Source: Owenia fusiformis
Taxonomy: Eukaryota; Annelida; Polychaeta; Sabellida; Oweniidae
Assembly (NCBI GenBank): GCA_903813345.2
Contig: CAIIXF020000009.1
Span: 11,588,030-11,652,029, forward strand
Direction of reading: 5' to 3'
Length of the DNA stretch: 64,000 nucleotides
Part shown: piece by piece, positions 51,761 through 62,400 of the stretch
Numbering within the stretch: the first letter of the stretch is position 1
Layout: every line of letters begins with the position of its first letter
Notes under the pieces: model-generated
The model's database searches: none
What the model was told of the DNA's origin: nothing
The model's input: only the letters and a program-made list of their open reading frames with translations
Translations under genes and position numbers: made by a program

Positions 51761-52034
51761 CCTGTATATGTTTCCCTGATATACTAGCAGACAGAAGAGT
51801 AGAAAAGTGTATACTATATGTTTTCCTAAATGATATCAATTTTAATCATAAGCAATGCATAGTTTGATGGATAATTATTCTAAGGGTTATCCTATGAAAA
51901 ATACATACCAATATCTTATCAAAACAAACAAAGAAGTGTCAAAATGAATGGAATTGAACATTTTAAAATTTTTATGACATCAGCCTAATCAATGATCAAA
52001 TGTGATCTGTGAAACATAATATAAAACAAGGCAA

Positions 52035-52180
52035 AATGTAACCACCTGCCATTCGTTACAGATGCTGAGTGTTGAATGCCAAATGTCAAATGTTGACTGC
52101 CAATAGTCAAACAACGAACACTGTTCACAAAAAAGTTAAAGATATAACAATATGTCAACAGTTGTGGTGGTGACATAAAA
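52035..52180. repeat. Short dispersed element (family of 19365-19480)
   Basis: It contains gtaaccacctgccattcgtt, tgttcacaaaaaagttaaag and tgtggtggtgacataaaa. Confidence 0.55.
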
Positions 52181-52394
52181 ACAAGAGTAGATGTGTCAAT
52201 ATCACATTCTGAAGATAAGTGTATAATATATGAGCCCCAGTAAAATCAGTACACAATGCACAAAGAGTTAGTATACTTCAGTCTATTTAATCATATCAAA
52301 GGTTGGTTTAAAAACGTCCATAACAATGTTTGATAAGTAGGACACAGTTAGTATATTGAAAAGTATATTGGAATTGCATGTATAAAGAAACAAA

Positions 52395-55300
52395 ATGTCT
52401 GATTATACAGAAGTAGATCGTGACATTAAAGATGCACTTGATAGGAAAGATGAAGATCAGCTGAAGTTGATCCTCCAGAATACAACCAAGTGCAATAGAG
52501 AGACAATTGTTTGGGCATTGGAGAAAAAGGTGAAACCTAGTACAGAAACCTTGGACTTATTGCAAGAAAAGGGTGCAGATGTAAACAATGCTAGTGGCAA
52601 GTATAAAATGACTGCATTGATGTTGGCTTGTGAGTTTGGCTCTCTGGAATGTACACAGTGGTTAACAGAGCATGGTGCAGATGTCAATGCTAGGGACAAT
52701 ACTGGTTGGACTGCATTGATGTGGGCTTGTAGGTCTGGCTCTCTGGAATGTACACAGTGGTTAACAGAGCACGGTGCTGATGTCAATGCTAGGGACAATG
52801 ATGATTGGACTGCATTGATGTTGGCTTGTGAGTCTGGCTCTCTGGAATGTACACAGTGGTTAACAGAGCATGGTGCAAATGTCAATGCTATGAACAATGC
52901 TGGTATGACTGCATTGATGTTGGCTTGTAGATCTGGCTCTCTGGAATGTACACAGTGGTTAACAGAGCATGGTGCAGATGTCAATGCTATGAACAATGCT
53001 GGTATGACTGCATTGATGTGGGCTTGTGTCTCTGGCTCTCTGGAATGTACACAGTGGTTAACAGAGCATGGTGCAGATGTCAATGCTACTTCTAGAGAAG
53101 GAGCTCCAGTACTGACATTCATAGAAAAGTTCACTCCTAAATACAGACACATATACAGCTTCCTCGTCAAACTAGGTGCTAAGGATGTTGATTACAAACA
53201 CCTCATGTCACTAAACAGCAATGCAAGTGATGATCAGCACCACACAGCTAAAACAAAACTAGATGTAATGAAAGATAAATGGAAGCTGAGTTTAAAGTGT
53301 CAGGTGAGGTGGTCTCTGTATCAAACCAGTTTGACAAATGGAGTGTCATACAGAAACAGCATCAACAGTTTGATTCATGATGGACATCTACCCCCCAATC
53401 CTGAATTGACAACATTCTTGTTGTTTGCTGACTCAGATGACATATGTGAGATAGAGACAATCCTACAAGAACTATATGCTAGTCATGAGGTCCAGAGAGA
53501 ATTAATCAAATACAGAACAGAAAGAACCAGCCAAGAAAAACAAGCAGTGAAGGAACCATTTGTGCGATTGGAATCACATCACAGAAAACTACTGAAATGG
53601 TAAATGTTCAATTTTATCCCCCATAGATAATATTGCTCATTAATATAAGGATAAACCATTGGCAATTTATCTCAAAATTTGCCATTAAATAGTAAACTGT
53701 ATTGTCATATTTAGAAAATCTTTGTAGCACTGGGGATACTGAATGGTCAACATTTTGGACAATTCAATTAAACTATGATAACAGGTTCATTGATAGAGCT
53801 ATCAATGCATATTAGCTTTTACCGGTATATTTAAACTTTCCTACCATTTAAACAACAAATATTCCACAATCCAGTATACGAAACAGCTTCCATTTCATTC
53901 TATATGCTTTCCTCTAATTTTATTGCATTTTTACAGTTTTGAGAGATTACTGTATAATGCTGTGATCTCATTAAAGGAAAAAGCTTTCAATATTATATAA
54001 GTGCAATAATTAATTTTGCTCAACTTTTAATCTTTTCAACTAATTTTGATATTACTGATCAATTACTAACACCTTGCCGGGCCAGTTCTAGGGGTTTCAT
54101 AGTCATAGTGGCAGTCCATAATGGCGGTCAATAATGCAATTAATGACTGGCAATTTTCCCCGGGAAATTAGGTATTGTTCAGTGCGTAAGACTTTCTTGC
54201 TATTTCAGCCCTGGTCATAAACGGTGGTAATAATACTAATGCGGGCCTTGAACATGTTTCTTTTCTCTTGATACATTATTTTAGATCAACATGTTTGATC
54301 TTAATGTCAACATTTCAGTAGAATCGTTTAAAGATGACATCTGGTGCAATCTGACTTGTCTTCGTCAATTCAGGAAAATATCAAGTAAAGATTTCAGTAA
54401 AAGTGTTCCACATGGTTTAAAGTGGTAATAAGTATGTTGAGACAATTCTTTAAAAGGCCTCATTCTCTTGATATATGAAAACAGATGAATTCAAATGCAA
54501 TAGACTAGATACCAATATTAACTAGACAACAGCAACGCCAAAGCATAGGAAATCCCATCGAACAGCCATGGCTGGCATTTTTACAAACAAAGTATATAGC
54601 AAAAATCGTAAAATAGCATATAATAAATGGCCACCATTTTCAAAATGGTTGCTCACTGGCCAAATTGTCAAAGGTGTACTATGCTTCTAAGTAGGCACAT
54701 AAAAAATTTCAACAAAATCGCACACATGTTCATGTAAATGGTGGCCATTTTAAAAAATTCTTGCCAAAACTTGCATAACTTGTTTGTCTATTAACATATA
54801 GACTTGTCCTTTGGCACATTTAAACCAGAACAACGGCAACGCCAACGCGTAGCGAATCCCACTGAACAGAAATGGCTGGCATTTTTACATACGAAATATA
54901 GCAAATATCATAAAATAACACACAAAAGAAAGGCCACCATTTTCAAAATGGTTGATCACTAGCCAAATTGTCATCAGAAGAAGTAATATGCTTTTAAGTA
55001 GCCACATATAAAATTCTTAAAAAATCGCCAATGCTGGCTATTTTTTAAAATGGCTGCTTACTACCCAAAATGTCATAAGACAGTATGCAATCCTTACTAG
55101 ATATAGTATTCACATATCAAATATGAACAAAATCGCTCAAATACTTTTTGAGTTATAATAAAAAATGTAAAATAACACACATAAAAATGGTGGCCATTTT
55201 TCAAAATGGCCGACTACTCCCCAAAGTTTTATTAGACAATGTGCCATGCGTAAAGTATTCACATATCAAATATGAACAAAATCGCTCCAATACTTTTCGA

Positions 55301-58300
55301 GTTATAGTAAAAAATGTAAAAATGACAGCCATTTTTTAAAATGGCCGCCTACTACACGAAGTGTCCTGAGACAGTGTGCAAGGCTCATGAGTATTCACAT
55401 ATCAAATATGACCAAAATCGCTTCACTACTTTCAAGTTATAGTAAAAAAGTAAAAATGGTGGCCATTTTGAAAAATGGCCGCCTACTACCCAAAGTGTCA
55501 TTAGACAGTGTGCCATGCTTATAGTATTCACATATAAAATATGAACAAAATCGCTCTACTACTTTTGAGTTATAGTAAAAAAATGTAAAATAACACACAT
55601 AAAAATGGTGGCCATTTTTCAAAATGGCCACCTACTACCCAAAATGTCATTACACATTGTGCCATGCTTAAAGTATTCACATACCAAATATGAACAAAAT
55701 CGCTCCACTACTTTTTGACTTGCAGTAAAAATGTTAAATAACACATAAAAATGGCGGCCATTTTTCAAAATGGCTGCCTACGACCCAAAATGTCATTACA
55801 CATTGTGCCATGCTTGAAGTATTCACATATCAAATATGAACAAAATCGCTCCCCTACTTTTTGACTTACAGTAAAAAAAATTTAAATAACACACGTAAAC
55901 TACCTACTACCCAAAATGTCATTAGACATTGTGCCATGCTTAAAGTATTCGCATACCAAATATGAACAAAATCGCTCTACTACTTTTCAGGTTACAGCAA
56001 AAATCGTAAAATGACGTGCAAAGGCAGCCATTTTTCAAGATGGCTGCCATGTATTTCTTCTATATTTACATTTCTAGCTTAATCAATGTCCTATATAACT
56101 TTTTTACATTTAGAACATATTGCTATTACAGTTTTATATGCAGTACCTAAATTACTGTAAAATCGGCACAAAAATGGCTGCAAATTTTTAAATGAGTGGC
56201 CATTTTGAAAATCGGTTTTCGAGCATAATTTCTACTTCTTATGGGTATATGTGTACAAAATATGAACAAAATAGGGCGAACGGTATTTGAGTTATTGCCT
56301 GGACGGACGGTGTTCCCTATATCCCTCTGAACTTCCTTCGATGGGATAATTACACATAATGCGAAAGCACCTCAAGAAATTTCCGATATGTAACTAAAGT
56401 GGGTCAAATATTATGAGCGTTACAATATATTCTCACTTTGGAGACTTTCCCATTAGCCGCAGATCTGAGATTGTGTGGGCACCCCATTCCCCTGAAATGA
56501 CCGCACCAGATTTTTACATCTAATGGTACTTTAAGGACCAAGTGTATGAGACAAAAATTTCCAAACCATAGCTGACTTAAAGAAAGAAATTACAAGGAAG
56601 ATCAGGGCCATATATCAATGTGTAAGATAATCAACAAATTTGCCCCAAAAGAGCGGCCATCATATGGAACATATTTTGTAACGCTCATAAAATTTCTCGA
56701 GATTCTTTCGCATTATTTCTATAAAATTTCTCGAGATTCTTTCGCATTATTTCTACTTTAAATGTGCCAAAGGACAAGTCTATATGTTAATAGACAAACA
56801 AGTTATGCAACGTAAGGTGGGTGTCATTTTTTTGTATCACCCTGTATTAGACCCTTCTTGAGTTCTGATTTAAAAATATTTAGGTTATTCGAACTTCTAT
56901 AACAATGAGTTCCACTCAGTCATTACAGTAAAAATGCATGTTCTATTATAAATAGCTGGCTGCTTGATTGGAACACTGTAGTCAAATCTATATTGATTTA
57001 CTCTGTTAAGGTTTCTTTAAAATGGAAGGAAGATAGTGTTTGATATATAATCAGGCAAATTGCTTCTATAAACTCTGTACATAAAGATGTTTCTGTGCAT
57101 CTTTCCTCAGTAAGATAAACTTGGCCAGTTTGACGTTTTTTAACAATTTAAGTGATGAAGTGCCTGGTAAAACAACTGAACAAATACAAGCAGCTTTATA
57201 GAATAGTCTGTCAAGTGATGCTAATTTAGTAGCATTTAAGCACACCCATAAAGTATATCACAGTAGTCAAATAGAGGAAGGATAAAGGATTCAAACATAA
57301 GTATTAGTTGTTTTCTACCTATCTTTCGACTAAGTAATTTAACCTTTAGCATGCTGCCGGCGAGTGGAGTCGCCTGTGCTTTACTATCCCGTGTGACTGC
57401 CGGCGACTCCGGTCAACACAATTTAAACTTTTAGAAACTTCACTTTTTAGCGCCATTCTTATTATTATCCAACCAGAACAACGGCAACACCAAAGCGTAG
57501 CGAATCCCATCGAACAGAAATGGCTGGCATTTTTACAAACGAATAGCAAATATCATAAAACAACACACATAAAAAAGGCAACCATTTTCAAAATGGTTGC
57601 TCACTAGCCAAGTTGTCATCAGAAGAAATAATATGCTTTTCAGTAGCCACCTACTACAAAATGGCCGACTACTCCCCAAAGTTTTATTAGAAAATGTGCC
57701 ATTCTTAAAGTATTCACATATCAAATATGAACAAAATCGCTCCACTACTTTTTGAGTTATAGTAAAATACGTTAAAATGGCGGCCATTTTTCAAAATGGC
57801 CACCTTCTACCAAAAGTGTCATTAGAAATAGACAGTGTGCCATGCTTATAGTATTCACATACCAAATATGAACAAAATTGCTCCACTACTTTTCGATAAT
57901 AATAGTAAAATACGTTAAAATGGCGGTCATTTTTCAATTTTTTTTTCAAAATGGCCACCTTCTACCAAAAGTGTCATAGGGCAGTGTGCCATGCTTATAG
58001 TATTCACATACCAAATATGAAAAAACTGCTCCACTACTTTTCGAGTTATAATGGCGGCCATTTTTCAAAATGGCCGCCTTCTACCAAAAGTGTCTTAAGA
58101 CAGTGTACAATGCTTATAGTATTCACATACCAAATATGAACAAAATCGCTCCACTATTTTTTGAGTTATAGCAAAAATCGTAAAATGACGAGTAAAGGCC
58201 ACCATTTTTCAAGATGGCTGCCATGTGCTTCTTTAATATCTACATTTGTAGCATTATTAATGTCCTTTATAATTTTTTTACATTAAAAACATATTGCTAT

Positions 58301-61300
58301 AACAGTTTTACATATTGCACCTAAATTACTGTAAAATCGGCACTAAAATGGCCGCCATTTTGAAATGAGCGGCCATTTTGAAAATCGGCTTTCGAGCAGA
58401 ACTTCTACTCCCATAAGGTATATGTGTACAAAATATGAACAAAATCGGGCCAACGGTATTTGAGTTATTGCACGGACGGACGGACGGACGGACGGACGGA
58501 CGGACGGACGTACGTACGGACGGAGGCGTTCCCTATATCCCTCCGAACTTCGTTCGATGGGATAATAAGACTGCATGTCTTATTCAGTGCCATACATGAC
58601 TTCCGGGTGACCTAGAAATGGCGATGTTTCAAAGAAAAATTGTCAATTTAACAATTTAAATGGTATTTTAGCTGAAAAATGTGGAGGAATCAAACAAAAT
58701 GGTGGCTAAATATGATCATAATGAAATTGTGGAGGATATGGACTGCGATTTTAAGCTCTTTAGGCTTTTGGAAGCCGATAATGGACATCGAAAATAGAAA
58801 CTAGAATATTTTCTGAACTGAAAAGTTGAAGATTAGATCGCTGCAAATCCAGATTTGGATTCTGACCCGACATTGAGTCTTCCAAGGGGTGAAGTGGTGG
58901 TTTCCGGAGGAGTATTCATAGTTTAGTATGCACAGTTGTGTTAATTTATTAAAAAAATAAATAAGAAATATATGATCGTGGTAACAGACAATGTATCTTA
59001 CTTCTGTGAAAATTTTATCCAGATTCATTCAGTAGTAATCGAGATATTTATCATAAGTCCAGAATATACCATTTTCTTGCAAAATGAGTCAGTCACATGC
59101 CAAATTAAGTCAGCATGCTAAAGGTTAAGGGGGTTTAATTTCTTGTCAATTTTAGAAATAATCTTGATTTTCATAATCAATTATTCAAAATGAAATTAAA
59201 GCGGTATCATATTAAAATATCAATAAAATTAAATCTAAAAGTGAAATCTTTATTTTGAAATGTGATCAAGTGGATTCCCATAAAGTCTATTTTAGCAAAA
59301 TCAGTAAAATTTCCAACAGGTCACAAACTTATGAAATCTCTTAACTGATCACAATTTGTATGATTATTTACTCAAAATCTATCATGTAAATTGATTCAAT
59401 GAAATATTCAAATTGTTTTGTACAGGTCAGATATACCCATATTTATCTCGTATCGGATCCAGTATTAGATCCCGTATCAGTCAAAAAGCAGTATCAAAAC
59501 TACCGGAAAATTTTATGAGACTTAATATTGTGTTCTGGCATGTAATGATCCATCTCAATATTATAAATTATTTCTTTTTCAAAACTTGTTAATAAAAGTT
59601 GAAAATGTCATTCAATGAATTAAATTGTATCATTTTATGTCAATATAATTTGGTGATGACATACAAAACAAGTTTCAGAAAAATATTGAGGAATAAATAG
59701 GTTATTGATGGTCGTAATCTAATATGAATTTTTCCTTGACAAAATATGATATTGGCCTTGGAAAATATCATATTGACACTTGGGCTGTCGCCACCAGTCA
59801 ACATGATATTATCCTTGGTCAATATTATATTTTTCCCCAAAATAAAATTCTCAATCCATCCCTCCCATTTGATAACCTTTAACAATGATGCATAACACTT
59901 GCATAACAATTCTGTATTTCTGTATATGGGAATTTAGCCTTAAAGGCCCAGAGATTTGGACCCGGGTGAAGCTATTAATCAAGCTGTCACAGCTCAGCCA
60001 ATCAGTGCTAATGTGGTCAGTTTAAATGTCCAGCATAAACAGAAACACATGGTCTGCTACAAGTGAGATACAGCCTTATGCTATGTTTGTTTACTTCTAG
60101 ATGGATAAGAGATGCCCATTGGCTGAAATTTAAACTGTCAGTTATGCTAATGAGCATATTTACAAAAAGAAATTGTCTTATTTCACAAAAACTAAACAAC
60201 ATTTTCAGAATTTGATTTGAAATTTATAGTCATTTTAGATTCATGAACCACTGTAACAAAAAAGAGCTTGTAACTCATCATAACAATCTTGTTATAGCAG
60301 AAAGTTTGAAAATTTTCTCATTTTGTTTGAACTGGACCTTTAAACTGCCATATTTGGCTTTTGTGGGCTGTTCCATCTGCCTTTTATACCCGCTCTCAGT
60401 CTTTAAGTCCCCCTCCCCATTCAAAAAGATTTGCAAAAGTATAATTTCTTATTAAAATTCCTAACATCATCATTATACTTTCACTTTAGACACCTGGGCT
60501 AGATATATCTAGATGTGGTTCAAATGAAAGCTGATATGTTTTTTATTGATGTGTCTAATGTTTCTCATGTACATTTTCTACATGCATGTTGGGTTGGAAT
60601 AGGTAGTAGGGTGTCAGCCACTTGACATCCTGTTTCTTGCTCCTGTTTTAGGGGAATATAAATTTAGTCATACTTTCAGGATTCCTGTTGTGAAGTTCTA
60701 TGGAATGGGAGAAGATGGTCTTTACTCCATACATACTCCATACTATTTTACTTTCAGGATTCCTGTTGTGAAGTTCTATGGAATGGGAGAAGATGGTCTT
60801 TACTCCATACATACTCCATACTATTTTACTTTCAGGATTCCTGTTGTGAAGTTCTATGGTATGGGATAAGATGGTCTTAACTCCATACATAATCCATACT
60901 ATTTTACTTTCAGGATTCCTGTGGTGAAGTTCTATGGAATGGGAGAAGATGGTCTTTACTCCATACATACTTCATACTATTTTACTTTCAGGATTCCTGT
61001 GGTGAAGTTCTATGGAATGGGAGAAGATGGTCTTTACTCCATACATACTTCATACTATTTTACTTTCAGGATTCCTGTGGTGAAGTTCTATGGTATGGGA
61101 GAAGATGGTATTTACTCCATACATATATTTGATGGATGTGTCAACAAGACATCTGACTTTCTAGAAAGAGTGATGCCTGAGTACCAATTCCACTCTGTTA
61201 CCTGGATGAAGGATGAATCTATCCAGTTGCTCGGCTGTGCAGGAAAACCTTTACACAGCAGGAATAGGGATACTGCTGATGAAGGTATGCTTGAAAATTT

Positions 61301-62255
61301 TGTGACAGAACCAGATGGCACCATTGGAGGACTTGCTGCTCTGGTTGGCCCAAATGATAAAAGTCCAGATGAACTCTATGTTCTCACAGCCAACCATGTG
61401 GTTGAACAACATGATCCTGATGTGGAATATATTTCTTGGTCAAAGGAGGAACAAAGTGACAAACGTGTAATTGGAAGAGAGGTTCCATACAGAATACCTT
61501 TGAGGATGGACAATTATGTGGAGGATGTTGCTGTTGGGAATGAGGATAAGGACAGTGAGTTTAGTGACTGGAATGATGATGAGAACATAGATACAGAGGT
61601 ATTTGACGAGAAAATGCTTGTGAATTGTAAACGTGATATTATAATAAATGATGAAGATAGTGATGAGGAAGAACAGCAATATGATATCGCCTGTATCAAA
61701 GTGGATGATCAGCATGAAGATGGCACCATCAAGGTGGATAATCAATGTGAAAACATAAAACATCAATATAACCCTTGTTCTGAGTGTTGTACTAATGATA
61801 TACATAGAGATGATCTTGAAGATTTAGTTGGCTCAAAGGTGGTGAAGCTAGGATCCTCTCTCAAACAAATGAAAGGGAACATTCTGAAGGTAGATGCAGC
61901 AGGTGAAATCAAAGTTGGGAAAAAGACTGCATGGGTAGACAATATGGTAGCTATTGGTGCAGATACTTCAGATTCTGACACTGCATACACACAGGCAGGA
62001 GACAGTGGAACAATAGTATGTGGAAGAGAAGAAGATGAAGATCACTATCCAACCTGTTTGATGATATTTGCGGGATGGGACAAAGCAAATATATACAATG
62101 CATGGAAGAAACCAGTGTCTCTAGCATTCTCACTGCCTGAAGCCCTGGAGAAGCTTGCTGAACAAGTCCCTGGAAAAAATGGGAAATTGAAGAAATACAA
62201 GAAAAAATTTAAGTTATCTTGCTGCAAGAAAGTATTTGAAGAAGCAGAGCAATGA
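52395..62255 (+). CDS. Ankyrin-repeat / PA-clan protease fusion gene (copy B), two exons, 796 aa
   Basis: Exon 1 is 52395-53599 and exon 2 is 61070-62255. The ankyrin frame seems to end AAATGGTAA, but that GGTAAAT is a donor: splicing after AAATG to the acceptor tttactttcag at 61069 restores TGG and keeps the frame (1205 + 1186 = 2391 bp). Residues: one degenerate repeat (about 36-68), five near-identical 33-residue ankyrin repeats (69-234, TALMLACxxGSLECTQWLTE type), then a helical linker to about 400. Then comes the protease domain with His511 (TANHVV), Asp607 (YDIACIKV), Ser714 (AGDSGT) and a Lys-rich end. No signal peptide or TM is seen, so it is probably intracellular; ankyrin repeats would recruit a target. 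The gene lies antisense between MRPL1 exons. The fusion rests on phase and splice motifs; two separate genes remain possible. AATAAA is at 62532. Confidence 0.7.
52600..53090 (+). repeat. 99-bp coding tandem repeats (ankyrin units)
   Basis: Five copies of a 99-bp unit include ggctctctggaatgtacaca and gtggttaacagagca with very few changes, suggesting recent unit duplication or gene conversion. Confidence 0.85.
54062..54236. mobile_element. MITE, copy 2 (family of 29918-30145)
   Basis: It starts attactaacaccttgccggg and ends ggtggtaataatac. The body shares caataatgcaattaatgac and ttttccccgggaaattaggt. It is shorter than copy 1 by an internal deletion. Confidence 0.75.
54522..56350. repeat. Dispersed element with internal 150-170-bp tandem repeats, copy 1
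   Basis: It starts aacagcaacgccaaagcata, with a second start at 54830 (acaacggcaacgccaacgcg). It continues with seven or eight units built on caaaatggccgcctactacc, gtattcacatatcaaatatg and aacaaaatcgctccactact, and ends cttcgatgggataatt. Copy 2 is at 57470-58566. Confidence 0.8.
54775..56815. mobile_element. 2.04-kb TIR element enclosing repeat and transposase debris
   Basis: The left end has gcataacttgtttgtctatt, aacatatagacttgtccttt and ggcacattta. The right end (56756-56815) is the near-exact reverse complement, about 50 bp long. It contains part of the 54522-56350 repeat and the fragment at 56353-56755. Confidence 0.65.
56353..56755 (+). pseudogene. Tc1/mariner-type transposase fragment in a deleted element
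   Basis: The frame near 56473 reads VWAPHSPEMTAPDFYI, then after a stop WYFKDQVYETK, resembling the C-terminal PxSPDLxPxDFxLWxxLK region of DDE/D transposases. A third piece reads IYQCV...FAPKERPSYG. Ends aataatgcgaaag...agaaattt are inverted at 56353-56380 and 56690-56720, and the right end is tandemly duplicated to 56755. The element is heavily deleted. Confidence 0.6.
57336..59128. mobile_element. Candidate 1.8-kb element with 17-bp inverted ends
   Basis: taacctttagcatgctg at the left and cagcatgctaaaggtta at the right are exact inverted words. Most of the interior is copy 2 of the dispersed tandem-repeat element. Only the short ends support it. Confidence 0.4.
57470..58566. repeat. Dispersed element with internal tandem repeats, copy 2
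   Basis: It starts accagaacaacggcaacacc and ends cgaacttcgttcgatgggat. It has about four internal units with aaaatggcggccatttttc and gtattcacataccaaatatg. It includes a (GGAC)n microsatellite at 58473-58525. Confidence 0.8.
59390..59878. repeat. Inverted, diverged copy of the protease 3' flank (2039-2470)
   Basis: Read on the minus strand, the order is palindromic element (59878-59699), gacataaaatgatacaattt, then ctgatacgggatctaatact. The same order occurs on the plus strand at 2039-2400 and 62934-63290. Identity is clearly lower than between those two. Confidence 0.65.
59699..59878. mobile_element. Palindromic foldback element, copy 2 (diverged, inverted context)
   Basis: aggttattgatggtcg at one end pairs with gataacct at the other, around a centre near 59795. 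It is more diverged than the other two copies. Confidence 0.6.
59879..60660. other. Intron sequence of the ankyrin-protease gene, nothing recognised
   Basis: No repeat or gene is identified between the inverted flank copy and the 78-bp splice-site array. Confidence 0.4.
60660..61130 (+). repeat. 78-bp tandem array of an intron end plus exon start (six acceptors)
   Basis: Each unit is tactattttactttcag followed by gattcctgtggtgaagttct and agatggtctttactccatac. Exon starts fall at 60680, 60758, 60836, 60914, 60992 and 61070, exactly 78 bp (26 codons) apart, so all acceptors share one frame. Unit 3 has an in-frame TAA (gggataag), so only acceptors 4, 5 and 6 give an open product. Confidence 0.9.
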
Positions 62256-62400
62256 ATGGAAGAATGCTCAGACTTTTTATGCTAAATCACTATACATGGA
62301 TGTGGCTAGCTGAACAAGTCCCTCGGAATAATGAGGAATCATGGAATTCAAGTTGTCTTAATGTAAGAAAGTATTTGAGGAAATAGAAAAATAACCAGAG
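62256..62400 (+). pseudogene. Decayed duplicate of the protease 3' coding tail
   Basis: After the stop of copy B, gctgaacaagtccctcggaa, aatgaggaatc and gaaagtatttgaggaaat repeat the last coding 90 bases in worn form, followed by a second aaggaagaatgctcagactt. Copy A lacks this extra piece. Confidence 0.7.

Noticed and set aside
52457-53170. 237-codon minus-strand frame opposite the ankyrin exon
   Set aside because: It is the shadow of the 99-bp ankyrin repeats.
60921-61069. Met at 60921 as the start of protease copy B
   Set aside because: It lies in a 78-bp unit containing splice acceptors; the ankyrin-exon join at 61070 explains the frame better.
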